Positions 32,985 to 43,179 are shown, counted from the stretch's first letter. The stretch is 64,000 bases of DNA from Carboxylicivirga sp. M1479 (GCF_007097485.1 NZ_VKDE01000031.1:94029-158028); one strand, 5' to 3'. Program-made: numbers and translations. The notes: generated by a model from the letters alone, not told the origin.

Positions 32985-34439
32985 TTAAGCTTTTGACTTT
33001 AGAATAAGTTTATCGTAGATAAACAAAGCAACAGCAGCACTTACTGCAATTCCTGCATACAACATCCATATTTTAGATGGGTTGTAGTTAACCCAAATAA
33101 AGTTAGTTAATTCAGAATTGTTCATGCCCATCATCTCTGCGGCTTTATTCCAATAATCATTCTTGGTAAAAGTATCTGACACATCAGGGATTTCTAATCC
33201 TCGTTTGGCAACTTCTTGTTTTAGTAGGTATAGTTTACCAGCTGCTTTGTCGTAGATATCGCCAGATACCACACCAGCTAACTGGTGACCAACAGCGATA
33301 GGCAAAAATGAGGTACCCATGTAAAGTGCCTTTTTATCGGCAGGAGCAATGCTGCCAACGTACTCGGTAAACTTCGGACTACTGGCCATCTCTCCAATAC
33401 TGAAGATTAGCACCCCAAGTATAATGAAGAAACTATTTTGAAATGCGAACATCATTCCTACACCAATTGCTAATACCAAAATACCACTCATCATAGCATT
33501 TAGAGGTTTGTAACGCATTACAATTCCAGAGATCCAAATCTGGAAGATGATGATAAAAAAGGCATCAAAACTACCAATGGTAACAGCAGTAATGGTTCCC
33601 TCAGGTGTGCCAATGCTTTCTGCTAACCACGGCCACACCGCATGCAATGAGTTGTATAAATTCGATGTATCAACCCAATCATCCACAAAAACAGGAAATG
33701 CATAATAAAGTTGGTTGAAGGCAGTCCAGAATGCTACCATTATCAACAGAAATAGAACGTATTTGAAATTACTAAGGGTAACTCCAATGTTACGTAAAGA
33801 CTGCAAAAATATTTGACTTAAAGGTTCTTTGTCGTTACCTCCTTCACGCCCTGGCTCTTTAAAGAAAAAGAATACAAAGATGTAATTGATTGAAATGGTA
33901 ATCATTGAAATGTAGAAAACCCAATCCCAACTTTTTTGGTAAATGGCACCCGCAATAAATGGACCTATAAAACCACCAATGTTAATCATCATATAAAAGA
34001 TTCCAAAACCAATGGATGCGGTTTCTGATGAGGTTGTTTTAGAAATCATAGCGGATATGATTGGCTTAAACAGCGCACCTGCAACGGCTAAATAAATATA
34101 TGCTGCAAACACTAAGGTGAATGAGTTAAAAGTCGCCACCATCCAATAACCACTTACATACATGGCATATGATAAGATGAGGATCTTTTTGTATCCCACT
34201 CGGTCGGCAATTGCTCCGGTAAATAATGGCAATAGGTATAAAAGCATGGAACCTGTACCCATAATGGTACCTTTTTCTGCAGATGTGAACCCCAAGGCTC
34301 CTGTATCTTTTGAGCCAACCAGGTAAAGTGCAAAGGCCATGTAAAAGCCATACCAAGCCCATCTTTCAAAAAGCTCCATAGTATTGGATACCCAAAATAC
34401 CTTTGGAAAGCTTTTAATCGTTTTTGTAATTCCCGACAT
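32985..34439 (-). CDS. POT/PTR-family proton-dependent peptide transporter
   Basis: A 484-residue MFS-type transporter of the proton-coupled oligopeptide (POT) family, taking up di- and tripeptides. The N-terminal helix carries the family ExxER motif as MELFERWAWYGFYMA, followed by about twelve helices with the FYMMINIGGFIGPFIAGAIY segment in helix 4-5. A Bacteroidota-type insertion with a longer loop is present near residues 230-260. The start at 34439 is well placed. It ends beside shared hairpins facing the RRM gene. Confidence 0.92.
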   Translation of the reverse strand: MSGITKTIKSFPKVFWVSNTMELFERWAWYGFYMAFALYLVGSKDTGALGFTSAEKGTIMGTGSMLLYLLPLFTGAIADRVGYKKILILSYAMYVSGYWMVATFNSFTLVFAAYIYLAVAGALFKPIISAMISKTTSSETASIGFGIFYMMINIGGFIGPFIAGAIYQKSWDWVFYISMITISINYIFVFFFFKEPGREGGNDKEPLSQIFLQSLRNIGVTLSNFKYVLFLLIMVAFWTAFNQLYYAFPVFVDDWVDTSNLYNSLHAVWPWLAESIGTPEGTITAVTIGSFDAFFIIIFQIWISGIVMRYKPLNAMMSGILVLAIGVGMMFAFQNSFFIILGVLIFSIGEMASSPKFTEYVGSIAPADKKALYMGTSFLPIAVGHQLAGVVSGDIYDKAAGKLYLLKQEVAKRGLEIPDVSDTFTKNDYWNKAAEMMGMNNSELTNFIWVNYNPSKIWMLYAGIAVSAAVALFIYDKLILKSKA

Positions 34440-34506
34440 ATTGTATTTGTTTTATATTTTCAAGAAACGGCTAAAATAGCTTCTTTAGTGTATAAAGCAA
34501 ATGGAA

Positions 34507-35964
34507 TTAGTCAGTTTGTGAGGTGAATGCTGTTTTTTGCGCCGCTAAATAGGCTGTTGTGAAAATTAACTTGACACGTTTTTCCATTTCAGCATAGTCA
34601 ATTTTATCCGGTGTGTCACTTGGTTTATGGTAATCGGCATGCAGGCCACTGAAAAAGCCCATAACCGGGATGCCCCTTCGATGAAAAGCGTAATGATCAG
34701 ATAACCTTAAAAAGTTTCCAAAGCCATGACTTTGGTTATAGTCGTATTGAATGCTCAATGGCTCCAACATGTTATTGGCCACATGTAACAGGGAGTCAAA
34801 CTCGGGATAGTGGTTATTACCAATGGTATAGATGTAATTGGACTTATGGGTGGAATCAATGCGGCCAATCATATCAATGTTGATGTTCGCCTTTATGTCG
34901 TAACCATGCTCTTGTGGATGGTCGGCAAAATAAAACGCACCTAGTAAGCCTTTTTCTTCTCCCGTGGTGCATAAGAAAATAATGTTTTTATCGAGTTTTC
35001 CCTTGAGAGGAGACAAGGCTTTGGCCAACTCCATAACTGCGGCTGTACCTGAACTATTATCATCGGCTCCTACGTTAATGCCATTGTAGCCTTCGCCAAT
35101 ATGGTCGTAATGAGCAGAAATAACTACAGCATCTTTTGTTTTGCCTTTTCCTGGGAGGTAGGCAGCTACATTATTAGCATTGGCTTTTTCAATTATAAGA
35201 GGACAGGCAAGTGATAGTTGGGCAGTAGTTAGGCGTTTAATCTGTTTCGCATTTAAATGTTGAAGACTATCTATCGATAGCTGAAAAAGTTCTTCGGCAA
35301 CACTTTGATCAGCAGCAAAAGCTTTAATAATGGTTTTGCTAAAAATAGGTTTCTTTCTGCCAATGGATAATTGTTGGTGTTTATTTTTCATCTGCTCAGA
35401 AAGTTGATCAAAGGCATCTGGATCAGTTTTATGAACCATCACAATTGCCACAGCTCCATTTTGTCGTGTGCGATTAGCAATCTTGTACCAACTTTTCAGG
35501 TTATTCACCAGAGCAAAAGCAACTTTCCCTTCAAGTTTTAATTTACTAACGATAGAGTCTGATCCATTGCCAATAAAAATACAATCAACATCATTAATAG
35601 GATCAAGTGGAGCAGAACTCAAATAAACCATGTTACCATAGTTGTTTAATTGAATTTGCTGGCTAGAGAAGTTAAACTGGCCCCAACGCCAGCTCCATAA
35701 ACCTATTGCTTGCAGAAATGTTGTGTCATTATACGGTTTAAGACCATATTCTTCAAAATGTGTTTGTATGTATTTGGCTGCTTTATGCTCTCCATCTGTA
35801 CCTGTTTCTCTTCCTTTTAAACTGTCTGAGGCAAGAATATAAACATGCTCTTTTAAGCTAGAGGCTGTCACAGAATTTAAGTACTTATCTTTAAACTTAG
35901 GTGATTGTGCATACGATGCAGAAAGAAAGAGACAAGAAATAACGAATAGTAAAGCGATCTTCAT
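34507..35964 (-). CDS. Secreted M28 family zinc peptidase
   Basis: A 485-residue exported peptidase: signal peptide (1-19, ...SASYAQ), an N-terminal region with a PA-like inserted domain (about 110-270), and an M28 catalytic domain. Metal-site motifs are all present: SAHYDHIG (His, first zinc ligand), GADDNSSGTAAVMELA (bridging Asp), TTGEEKGLLGA (catalytic and ligand Glu), NIDMIGR (Asp) and LHADYHKPSDT (His). M28 enzymes are aminopeptidases that remove N-terminal residues from peptides, so it may supply substrates to the POT transporter encoded next to it on the same strand. Confidence 0.92.
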   Translation of the reverse strand: MKIALLFVISCLFLSASYAQSPKFKDKYLNSVTASSLKEHVYILASDSLKGRETGTDGEHKAAKYIQTHFEEYGLKPYNDTTFLQAIGLWSWRWGQFNFSSQQIQLNNYGNMVYLSSAPLDPINDVDCIFIGNGSDSIVSKLKLEGKVAFALVNNLKSWYKIANRTRQNGAVAIVMVHKTDPDAFDQLSEQMKNKHQQLSIGRKKPIFSKTIIKAFAADQSVAEELFQLSIDSLQHLNAKQIKRLTTAQLSLACPLIIEKANANNVAAYLPGKGKTKDAVVISAHYDHIGEGYNGINVGADDNSSGTAAVMELAKALSPLKGKLDKNIIFLCTTGEEKGLLGAFYFADHPQEHGYDIKANINIDMIGRIDSTHKSNYIYTIGNNHYPEFDSLLHVANNMLEPLSIQYDYNQSHGFGNFLRLSDHYAFHRRGIPVMGFFSGLHADYHKPSDTPDKIDYAEMEKRVKLIFTTAYLAAQKTAFTSQTD

Positions 35965-36036
35965 ATTCTAAAGTTTAAGGAATACGTTTCTATAGCTGTT
36001 TTAAATATAATATTTTTAAGACGATATAAAACAAAA

Positions 36037-36058
36037 AAAACCGGCGGATGCCGGTTTT
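36037..36058 (-). terminator. Terminator downstream of the His-rich outer-membrane protein gene
   Basis: 9-bp perfect stem AAAACCGGC/GCCGGTTTT with a GGAT loop; on the minus strand the stem is followed by a T-run of eight. It lies after the gene ending at 36080. Confidence 0.85.
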
Positions 36059-36079
36059 ATGTAGTTAAGTGTATTCTCT

Positions 36080-36664
36080 TTAAAATCGCTTGCCAATGCT
36101 TAAGCCATAGGCGTATGCACTATATTCCTGTTTAAAATCAAAACTGAACGCCGGCGTTATTTCCCAACCCTTTTCGATGGCAACCTCATACTCAAATCCT
36201 GCTTTTATAACCCAAAAACGTTCAGTATTATTTTGCTTGAATTCCCACTCTACACCTGGTCCGGCAAATATGCCGAAACGATGAAAGGGTTTGTATTTTG
36301 CTACCGCTGCAAGAACTACAATATTATTACGCTCTAAGTCATCATGATTATCTGTTTGAATATAATATTGATCCAATTCCACATCGATGATTGCCCCGAA
36401 ATCCCACTTTTTATTCAAGGTGTAGTAATAATCAATACCAATTGTTGGTACCCACTTACCCGTGCTCTGTTCATGTGTTTCATGCTCGTAAAAAGCAGAT
36501 GGAACATGTGTAAATCCCGTGTACAACGATAGCTTGTGCTTACCATGCACATGTTCCTCCGTTGAATGTTCTGTAGCTTCACTACTGTGTCTGTCCTCTT
36601 CGTGGTGTTGAGCCATGCTAATAAAAGAAAAGCACGTCAATACCAAAATGAATACTTGTTTCAT
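36080..36664 (-). CDS. Small outer-membrane beta-barrel protein with His/Glu-rich N-terminus
   Basis: A 194-residue exported protein. After the signal peptide (1-18) comes a segment dense in His and Glu (about 19-45: HHEEDRHSSEATEHSTEEHVHG), then eight or so amphipathic beta-strands ending in AYAYGLSIGKRF, whose terminal Phe is typical of outer-membrane barrels. The His/Glu stretch suggests binding of a divalent metal such as zinc, nickel or copper, but that is inference. It is probably monocistronic with its own terminator. Confidence 0.8.
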   Translation of the reverse strand: MKQVFILVLTCFSFISMAQHHEEDRHSSEATEHSTEEHVHGKHKLSLYTGFTHVPSAFYEHETHEQSTGKWVPTIGIDYYYTLNKKWDFGAIIDVELDQYYIQTDNHDDLERNNIVVLAAVAKYKPFHRFGIFAGPGVEWEFKQNNTERFWVIKAGFEYEVAIEKGWEITPAFSFDFKQEYSAYAYGLSIGKRF

Positions 36665-36722
36665 TTTCTAGTTAATTAATTAGTTATGTTCATGTGTAGG
36701 GAGGGATTTGAGGGCTATTGCT

Positions 36723-37133
36723 TTAATATTTGTTGCCGAGTATTATTCCATTAATTAATCCATTGACTATGGCGCTTCCAATATCATCGACTCCATGTGG
36801 GTTGTAGCTGTCACGAGGTCTGTTTATTCCAAGTAAGCTAATGGTGCCGCCTGGGTAGTATGCCTTGTAGGGCAGTGCCTGTGTAGTTTCGTTTTGGTTA
36901 ATATGAAACTGCTCGTACATGCCTGCCTGGTTGAATACGTAAAAAGCTTGATTGTTGCTGAGAAGGTCTGCTGTGTTGAGCTTGAGAGCTGCAGGCTTGT
37001 ATTCCAGTTTTAGCTGGAGGTTTATTTCTGTGCTTTGTTGAATGCTATCAGGACTTGTTGAGTATTGAGCTAAACAGTACCAATTAAAGGTGCAAAAACA
37101 CAATGTGAGTAATAATAGTTTGCCACTAAACAT
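36723..37133 (-). CDS. Unrecognised secreted protein
   Basis: A 136-residue exported protein if started at the ATG at 37133, which opens a signal peptide (MFSGKLLLLTLCFCTFNWYC, cleavage near AQYS); the longer in-frame start at 37160 adds a non-signal prefix. The mature part is predicted beta-rich at first and ends in a Gly/Ile-rich, hydrophobic segment (DIGSAIVNGLINGIILGNKY) that may insert in a membrane. No family is recognised. It follows the DUF5916 gene by 55 bases on the same strand. Confidence 0.7.
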   Translation of the reverse strand: MFSGKLLLLTLCFCTFNWYCLAQYSTSPDSIQQSTEINLQLKLEYKPAALKLNTADLLSNNQAFYVFNQAGMYEQFHINQNETTQALPYKAYYPGGTISLLGINRPRDSYNPHGVDDIGSAIVNGLINGIILGNKY

Positions 37134-37188
37134 AGGAAATGGTTTTAGGTTTAGCGGCAAAGTTAGCTATTAATTTAATGAAATGATA

Positions 37189-39603
37189 CTATGTTCTACT
37201 TTTGAATAATGAATTATAATCGATGTAATAAAGTACCTTAAAAGATACATTGTTTATTTGTGGACTGTTTCTTACAATCTCTAAATTATCCTTATAGTTG
37301 GTTATTGGCTCTTCATCAATGGTGAAAATTGAGTTTTTCCATCCAAGTCTCATTTCTGAGCCAGGCGCAAACACCCAACGTAATACCATGTCCACGTTGA
37401 AAGCATTAAAATTACTATCATGGTTTTCGTCATACTCCTCATTTGGTAAAAGTGTACCATCGTCCTGAAGTAGGTAAAAAGCTTTGTTTTCAACACTTGA
37501 CCAATAGTGTCGTCCCCTCAAGCGCAAGCTTAACTTATTATTGAAGGTATACGCCATTTCTAACACATTTTCTATGGTTCCCAAATCGCGTTGAGCAAAG
37601 TTAATGGTATCCTGTGCTTCATTTTTACTCACATAACCGTAGTCATTTTCTTCTATGTTATAGCCGAGCTCATAGTCAATGGCTAATTTTTGCCCGATTC
37701 TCCATATTAGGCCAGTTCCCATCCAGTTCCCAGACTGGCTGCGCTCCGGTCTTCCAAAGCCTCCGTAATAAGCATAAGCACTTAGTTTGTTAGTTTGATC
37801 GGTATTAACACCTATGCGATAGCGGTATCCTTGAGGTTTAAAAAAGTACCGCCCCTCAACACGTGGTTCATCAAAGTTATGCTCGTCTGACATCCATCCT
37901 GTAAAGAGTTCAAAGCCATAGTTATTCATGAATTGCCATTCGGTGTACAAACTTACGTCTTGATTCTTAACCTCAAAAGGTTCCATGGCCATGTCATTTT
38001 TAACCATGATGCGAGCCATCATGTTTCTGAAAATACTAAAAGGATCTACCTGCTGAAATCGAAGGTAAACATCGGTGTCAAAAAGATTATTTCTTCGTAG
38101 ATATCCCATGTCATTGGGGTTGTAATCAGCTGAGTATGCCTCCTGAGATGCACCATACTGCCAGCGTCCACTGTTTTTAGCCAATTCAACTTCGGTAAAC
38201 CAACCAGTTTCTTTTTCTGTGGCTCCGCGGTGGCTAATTCCTCCTTTACCGCTAATCGCATAGCTTAGACTTTTATCTCTAAACTGAAATTCAGTGGCAG
38301 TTACATTGGCCATAAACGGATTGTCGTACATGGCCATGTTCGTATTAATAAGGCTGATGTATGAGTTGTTTTTTAAGGATTGATCAATAACAGATACATT
38401 GTAGTTGGTGAAAGGTTGAATAAGAACATCGCGTTGATGACCCGTAAGCGTATCTTGTAATGTAGCATATGAATTGAGCGACATGGCATTTAAAAAACCA
38501 ACAGCAAAACCGTTTTTGCTTCTGCCCGATACCTTTGTTGCATTTACTAATTGTACTTCGGATGGTCTTTCACTAATAATTTCATTTTCTTCAAGAGCAT
38601 TGTTGGCATCTCCACTAAATTTAGGTCGGTTACCAATTCGTCGCGAATAAAAAACATCGGCTCTGTCAAAAAGCTCCATGCCTTCGGTGAAGAATTGTCG
38701 CCTTTCATCGTAATAGATTTCGTACGGCGAAAGGTTGAGTTCTCTGTCATCTGATTGTGTTTGACCAAAATCGGGAATCAGCATCATGTCCAATGTATAA
38801 CTTTCATTGATGCCATACTTTAAATCCAAGCCACCTTTGTAAATAAAGTTCGTTTCATCACTGTATTCGTTGCGTTCCAAGTAAGTAGCTAGATAGGGCG
38901 AAAAAGATAAACGTGCGGGAGGTTTAATGCTTTCTATTCCCGATAACTCTCCCTGTTGATGTATCCAACCCGAAACATTTCTATCAATAAAATTCCAGGA
39001 ACTGTTTGAATTGTAACGCCTGATATTACGGAACATATTTAAGCCCCAAAGGTGAACGTCTTTCTCAGGAAAGCGAATGGCCGAATAAGGAATGCGCATT
39101 TCAATAACCCATCCCTCCTCTGTTATGCGGGTTTTACTTTCCCAAACTGCATCCCAGTTTGAATCTTCTCTATCACGATCACTTTTAATAGCTTTTATAT
39201 CGGTTTGAACGCCAGCTGGTGTAAGGTAAAAACCGTAGGATAGCTGTCCCTCGTTGTATGGGTCGATGTAAACGCCAAAATAGTCAGACATGCCAATGTC
39301 ATCTCTTTCGCTTAAATAGTTGTAGATGCTATCGGGAGCAGAATCGTATAACATGGCGCCAACATAAATGGCTTGTTGGTCATAAAAATACCATACCTCT
39401 GATGGCTGCATGGCAGGACTACCGTTATAGGGCTCTAGCTGAACGAAGTCGACTGCTCCACGATTGTTTTGATAGTAACTTTCAGATAGCTGCCCATCAA
39501 TTTTAATGGGAGTGTCAATGTATGTAGCAATGGTATTTTTCTTTTGCGATAATGCATTGCAGGCCACAATTATGGCTATGATAAGCAGTAGCTTAGATTT
39601 CAT
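37189..39603 (-). CDS. CBM9-like domain plus DUF5916 outer-membrane barrel protein (second copy)
   Basis: An 804-residue exported protein with the same architecture as the gene at 28.8 kb: signal peptide (1-19), CBM9-like domain (about 25-210, with IKIDGQLSESYYQNN, AIYVGAMLYD and WVIEMRIPYSAIRFPE), then a DUF5916 barrel of about 560 residues with motifs such as LDLKYGINESYTLDMMLIPDFGQTQSD and RRQFFTEGMELF, typical of the family. Overall identity to the other copy is low, so this is an old paralogue rather than a recent duplication. Function of the family is unknown; Bacteroidota commonly have several. Confidence 0.88.
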   Translation of the reverse strand: MKSKLLLIIAIIVACNALSQKKNTIATYIDTPIKIDGQLSESYYQNNRGAVDFVQLEPYNGSPAMQPSEVWYFYDQQAIYVGAMLYDSAPDSIYNYLSERDDIGMSDYFGVYIDPYNEGQLSYGFYLTPAGVQTDIKAIKSDRDREDSNWDAVWESKTRITEEGWVIEMRIPYSAIRFPEKDVHLWGLNMFRNIRRYNSNSSWNFIDRNVSGWIHQQGELSGIESIKPPARLSFSPYLATYLERNEYSDETNFIYKGGLDLKYGINESYTLDMMLIPDFGQTQSDDRELNLSPYEIYYDERRQFFTEGMELFDRADVFYSRRIGNRPKFSGDANNALEENEIISERPSEVQLVNATKVSGRSKNGFAVGFLNAMSLNSYATLQDTLTGHQRDVLIQPFTNYNVSVIDQSLKNNSYISLINTNMAMYDNPFMANVTATEFQFRDKSLSYAISGKGGISHRGATEKETGWFTEVELAKNSGRWQYGASQEAYSADYNPNDMGYLRRNNLFDTDVYLRFQQVDPFSIFRNMMARIMVKNDMAMEPFEVKNQDVSLYTEWQFMNNYGFELFTGWMSDEHNFDEPRVEGRYFFKPQGYRYRIGVNTDQTNKLSAYAYYGGFGRPERSQSGNWMGTGLIWRIGQKLAIDYELGYNIEENDYGYVSKNEAQDTINFAQRDLGTIENVLEMAYTFNNKLSLRLRGRHYWSSVENKAFYLLQDDGTLLPNEEYDENHDSNFNAFNVDMVLRWVFAPGSEMRLGWKNSIFTIDEEPITNYKDNLEIVRNSPQINNVSFKVLYYIDYNSLFKSRT

Positions 39604-39735
39604 TCAATTACTCTGGTATAATGTGTGATTAATGGACGACCGAATTTACCAAAAAAATAAGACAAGTAGAAGTTAAGGACTTGTTAATATTCTTGATAAA
39701 CAAGTATCACGAAATATTCAGCAGTAAATAGATCT

Positions 39736-39783
39736 TTAGACTGAATGAGTGCAGTCTAACAAGCATCAAATTTATTATATTTG
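39736..39783 (+). promoter_or_regulatory. tyrS promoter -7 element with an upstream inverted repeat
   Basis: TATATTTG (39776-39783) is a full TAnnTTTG match. An 8-bp perfect inverted repeat TTAGACTG/CAGTCTAA (39736-39743, 39752-39759) covers the place of the -33 element, which lacks TTTG. The inverted repeat could be an operator or an upstream activator site. Confidence 0.5.
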
Positions 39784-39846
39784 TGCTTCAATTTTGAACA
39801 CGAAGTAAAATACAGGTTGTAATAGACCATTAAATAATCGCTTACC

Positions 39847-41139
39847 ATGAATTTTGTTGAAGAACTTAAATGGCGTGGCATGATCCACGATGTAATGCCT
39901 GGTACTGAGGAGCAACTGAAAAAAGAAATGACATCTGCTTATGTGGGGATTGATCCAACAGCTGACTCATTACACATTGGTCACCTTGTGGGGGTAATGA
40001 TGTTAAAGCATTTTCAGTCATGCGGGCACAAGCCATTGGTTTTGGTAGGCGGAGCAACTGGTATGATTGGAGATCCTTCAGGGAAATCCCAGGAACGTAA
40101 TTTACTTGATGAAGAGTCATTGCGTCACAATCAGGATTGTTTGAAAAAGCAATTGGCCCTGTTTCTTGATTTCGATTCTTCGTTACCTAACGGTGCTGAG
40201 TTGGTGAATAACTACGATTGGATGAAGGATTTTTCATTTCTGGATTTTATTCGTGATATCGGCAAGCACATTACGGTAAACTATATGATGTCGAAAGATT
40301 CGGTGAAGAAACGGCTAGGTGAAGAATCACGAGTAGGTATGTCTTTTACTGAGTTTACTTACCAGTTGGTTCAGGGTTTTGACTTCTTGCATTTATACCG
40401 TGAGAAGAACTGTAGGTTACAAATGGGTGGATCAGATCAGTGGGGTAATATAACAACTGGAACTGAGCTTATTCGCCGTAAAGAACGAGGAGAAGCATAC
40501 GCCATGACTTGTCCTTTGATCACTAAAGCCGATGGCGGGAAGTTTGGGAAAACGGAAAGTGGTAATGTTTGGCTCGATCCTGTGAAAACAAGTCCTTATC
40601 ATTTCTTCCAATTCTGGATGAATACTTCAGATAGTGATGCAGAAAAGTACATTAAGATCTTTACCATGCTAAGTCAGGAGGAAGTGACCGAGTTGGCAAA
40701 AGAGCAGGAAGCAGCACCTCATTTGAGAGCAATGCAAAAGCGTTTAGCCGAAGAGGTAACAGTAATGGTCCATGGGAGAGAGGCTTATGACTCAGCAGTG
40801 GAGGCATCGCAAATATTATTTGGCAAAGCCACAACAGAAGCTTTACGTAAGATTGATGAACAAACATTGCTAGCTGTGTTTGAAGGTGTACCTCAGTTTA
40901 TAGTTGATAAGCAGTTGTTAGCAGATGGAGTAAACGTAGTTGATTTATTGGCTGAAAAGGCAATGGTATTTCCATCAAAAGGCGAATTGCGCCGTACTAT
41001 TAAAGGAGGTGGAATGAGTATAAATAAAGAAAAGGTATCGAATGCCGAATTAGTTGTTAAAGCTGAATCGTTATTAAATGACAAATATTTATTGGTGCAA
41101 AAAGGCAAGAAAAACTATTTCCTTGTAATTGCTCAGTAA
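39847..41139 (+). CDS. tyrS: Tyrosyl-tRNA synthetase
   Basis: Class I synthetase that charges tRNA-Tyr. The HIGH motif is HIGH at 43-46 (LHIGHLVG) and the KMSKS equivalent is KFGKT at 232-236; the tyrosine-binding part has the QGFDFLHLY...[14 protein letters not shown] segment. A C-terminal S4 RNA-binding domain (about 365-425, [19 protein letters not shown]) completes the bacterial TyrRS type. Length 430 is normal. It is a single gene with its own promoter and terminator; no T-box-like leader is seen. Confidence 0.98.
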   Translation: MNFVEELKWRGMIHDVMPGTEEQLKKEMTSAYVGIDPTADSLHIGHLVGVMMLKHFQSCGHKPLVLVGGATGMIGDPSGKSQERNLLDEESLRHNQDCLKKQLALFLDFDSSLPNGAELVNNYDWMKDFSFLDFIRDIGKHITVNYMMSKDSVKKRLGEESRVGMSFTEFTYQLVQGFDFLHLYREKNCRLQMGGSDQWGNITTGTELIRRKERGEAYAMTCPLITKADGGKFGKTESGNVWLDPVKTSPYHFFQFWMNTSDSDAEKYIKIFTMLSQEEVTELAKEQEAAPHLRAMQKRLAEEVTVMVHGREAYDSAVEASQILFGKATTEALRKIDEQTLLAVFEGVPQFIVDKQLLADGVNVVDLLAEKAMVFPSKGELRRTIKGGGMSINKEKVSNAELVVKAESLLNDKYLLVQKGKKNYFLVIAQ

Positions 41140-41162
41140 AACGATAAAAAATATAAAGTAGT

Positions 41163-41190
41163 AAAGCAGGCAGAAATGTCTGCTTTTTTT
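41163..41190. terminator. Terminator after tyrS (shared with convergent phosphatase gene)
   Basis: Stem AAAGCAGGCA/TGTCTGCTTT (41163-41172, 41177-41186) with one G-U pair, followed by a T-run to 41190. The convergent gene stops at 41189. Confidence 0.8.
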
Positions 41191-42421
41191 ATTTAAATTC
41201 TAAACCAATTAAGGAAATATCATCAAAAGCAGCGCCATCTCTTTCAATACGGTCTATGATTTTCCTAAGGCCTTGGAAATTTTGCTCCAAAGGATGACTG
41301 TTGTTCAAAGTCTTTTCTACGTCTTCGGACCCTGATTCTACTTGGTGACCATCGTCTAATTCCACTAATCCATCGGTAAAAGCAAGTAGTTTCGAGTCCT
41401 TATGAATTTGAACTTTACCAACCTCTATGGAGGGGATAAAATCCAGCATTCCAAGTCCAATACAACCACTCTCAAGATGCGACATCTGTTCTTTGCGCAC
41501 ATCGTAAAGCATAGGAGGTAAGTGACCCGCATTTACATAGCTCAGGCGCCTTGTTATTAAATTGTACCTGCCCAAAAAGAGAGTGATAAATTTCTCATTG
41601 TTTGCACTTTCATTAACACGTGCATTAAGCTGGTGAATGAGCTTTTTTAAGTTACACCGGTAGGTAAATGCCGAACGTATAACAGCTTGAAAATTGGACA
41701 TCAACATGGCGGCTGACATGCCTTTGCCTGATACATCGGCAATGCAAAAACCAATTGTGTTGCGTGATAACTGGAATACATCGTAGTAATCGCCACCAAC
41801 ACCCATGTGGGGTTGGTAATATGTGTGAATATTAAGTTTTGATGTTTTGGGCAACTGGTGTTTACTGGGTACTAATTGGTTTTGAATGCGCGAAGCAAGC
41901 TCCATCTCTTTTTTTATTGCTTCTTGCTCAAGCAGCTCCTGCTGCATGCGTTTGTTCTCAACAAAAACAATAATAAGGTTTGAGATGATTTGGATTAGCT
42001 TCAGATGCTTTATTGTGGGACTAATGCCTTGCTGTTCTTCTTCAATATCTCCAATAAGTACATACCCTATTGCTTTATAACGATGAAATAAGGGAATAAC
42101 GGCATCAAACCCCTTTAAACTTGGCGGATGTGATAATGTTATGCTTTCAATCGTATCGTATTGTAACAGATCATTCTCAACATTAATATCCGAGGCCTCA
42201 TCTTCTGTAACGCCCGAAATTAGTAGGTTTTTCCATTTTTCATCGGAGTGAGTATAAACAAGTACCTTGCCTACCTCAAGTTCTTCACGTAGAAGTATCT
42301 CAAATTCAGATAAAAGGTCTTCTATGGAATGGTCTTCATTTATGGTCTGCGCAATATCAAGGATGATGTTTAATCTATCCTTGTACAAACGAAGTCGTTT
42401 TTTTTTCAATTGCGTTACCAT
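41189..42421 (-). CDS. GAF domain plus SpoIIE/RsbU-type PP2C phosphatase
   Basis: A 410-residue cytoplasmic protein. Residues about 20-170 look like a GAF-type sensor domain, then a coiled-coil (about 165-185, with ASRIQNQLVPS at its end), then a PPM/SpoIIE phosphatase domain with the metal-binding signature GGDYYDVF, IADVSGKGMSAAMLMS and FVTLFLGRYN-like strands, plus FTDGLVELDD near the end. Such proteins dephosphorylate anti-sigma factor antagonists in partner-switching systems. No STAS or kinase gene is in the window, so the partner is elsewhere. Confidence 0.9.
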   Translation of the reverse strand: MVTQLKKKRLRLYKDRLNIILDIAQTINEDHSIEDLLSEFEILLREELEVGKVLVYTHSDEKWKNLLISGVTEDEASDINVENDLLQYDTIESITLSHPPSLKGFDAVIPLFHRYKAIGYVLIGDIEEEQQGISPTIKHLKLIQIISNLIIVFVENKRMQQELLEQEAIKKEMELASRIQNQLVPSKHQLPKTSKLNIHTYYQPHMGVGGDYYDVFQLSRNTIGFCIADVSGKGMSAAMLMSNFQAVIRSAFTYRCNLKKLIHQLNARVNESANNEKFITLFLGRYNLITRRLSYVNAGHLPPMLYDVRKEQMSHLESGCIGLGMLDFIPSIEVGKVQIHKDSKLLAFTDGLVELDDGHQVESGSEDVEKTLNNSHPLEQNFQGLRKIIDRIERDGAAFDDISLIGLEFK

Positions 42422-42503
42422 AGGGGATTGTTATTTGAACTAAGGTATTAAAAAAATGCAACAAAAGTCGGTAGATGCGAGTGTATCAAGCATTGTTATA
42501 TAA

Positions 42504-42549
42504 AAAACCCTATTATAACTGTTTGGTAACAAGTATATAATAGGGTTTT
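42504..42549 (-). terminator. Terminator downstream of efp
   Basis: Perfect 14-bp stem AAAACCCTATTATA/TATAATAGGGTTTT (42504-42517, 42536-42549) with a T-run on the minus strand. It ends the efp transcript. Confidence 0.88.
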
Positions 42550-42564
42550 AAATTGTGCTTTAAA

Positions 42565-43131
42565 TTATTTTACACGCTCAACATACGAGTTGTCAGTTGT
42601 GTTGATTTTAATTTTGTCACCTTCGTTTATAAATAAAGGAACCATAATCTGCGCTCCTGTAGTAACCGTAGCTGGTTTCAACGAGTTCGTTGAAGAGGTG
42701 TCACCACGCATGCCAGGTTCAGTATAAGTAATTTCAAAAACAACGTGGTTTGGTAAGTTAACCATTAAAGGTGTTTCTGTATCCGCATGGTATACAACTT
42801 CAACTTCCATTCCTTCGTTAAGCAAAGCGGTGTTGTCAATTAAGCTTTCTTCAATTGGCACCTGCTCAAATGTTTCAGCATTCATAAAGTGAAAGCCCAT
42901 ATCATCTTTGTATAAAAACTGATGTGGACGACGCTCAACACGTGCTTCGTTTACTTTAACCCCCGCATTAAAGGTATTTTCAATTACCTTTCCGGTTGAT
43001 ACATTTTTAAGTTTTGTTCTTACAAAGGCGGCTCCCTTGCCAGGTTTTACATGTTGAAACTGTACAATGAAAAATAATTGTCCATTATACTCGATACACA
43101 TCCCGTTTCTAAAATCAGATGTACTAGCCAT
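42565..43131 (-). CDS. efp: Translation elongation factor P
   Basis: A 188-residue EF-P, which rescues ribosomes stalled at proline stretches. It has the three-domain EF-P layout: KOW-like N-terminal domain with the modification loop reading [15 protein letters not shown] (the lysine or arginine at its tip is the modified residue in many lineages; here Lys in GKGAA), then two OB domains ending in [18 protein letters not shown]. Length and motifs are normal. It is probably monocistronic, with a CAAAAATA (TATTTTTG on the minus strand) promoter element at 43172-43179 and a strong terminator. Confidence 0.97.
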   Translation of the reverse strand: MASTSDFRNGMCIEYNGQLFFIVQFQHVKPGKGAAFVRTKLKNVSTGKVIENTFNAGVKVNEARVERRPHQFLYKDDMGFHFMNAETFEQVPIEESLIDNTALLNEGMEVEVVYHADTETPLMVNLPNHVVFEITYTEPGMRGDTSSTNSLKPATVTTGAQIMVPLFINEGDKIKINTTDNSYVERVK

Positions 43132-43171
43132 ATTGTTGAAATTGTGATTATTATTATACTAAAAAACGCTG

Positions 43172-43179
43172 CAAAAATA
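43172..43179 (-). promoter_or_regulatory. Probable efp promoter -7 element
   Basis: On the minus strand TATTTTTG, a full TAnnTTTG match, 41 bases before the efp start codon. A -33 TTTG is not exact. Confidence 0.5.
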
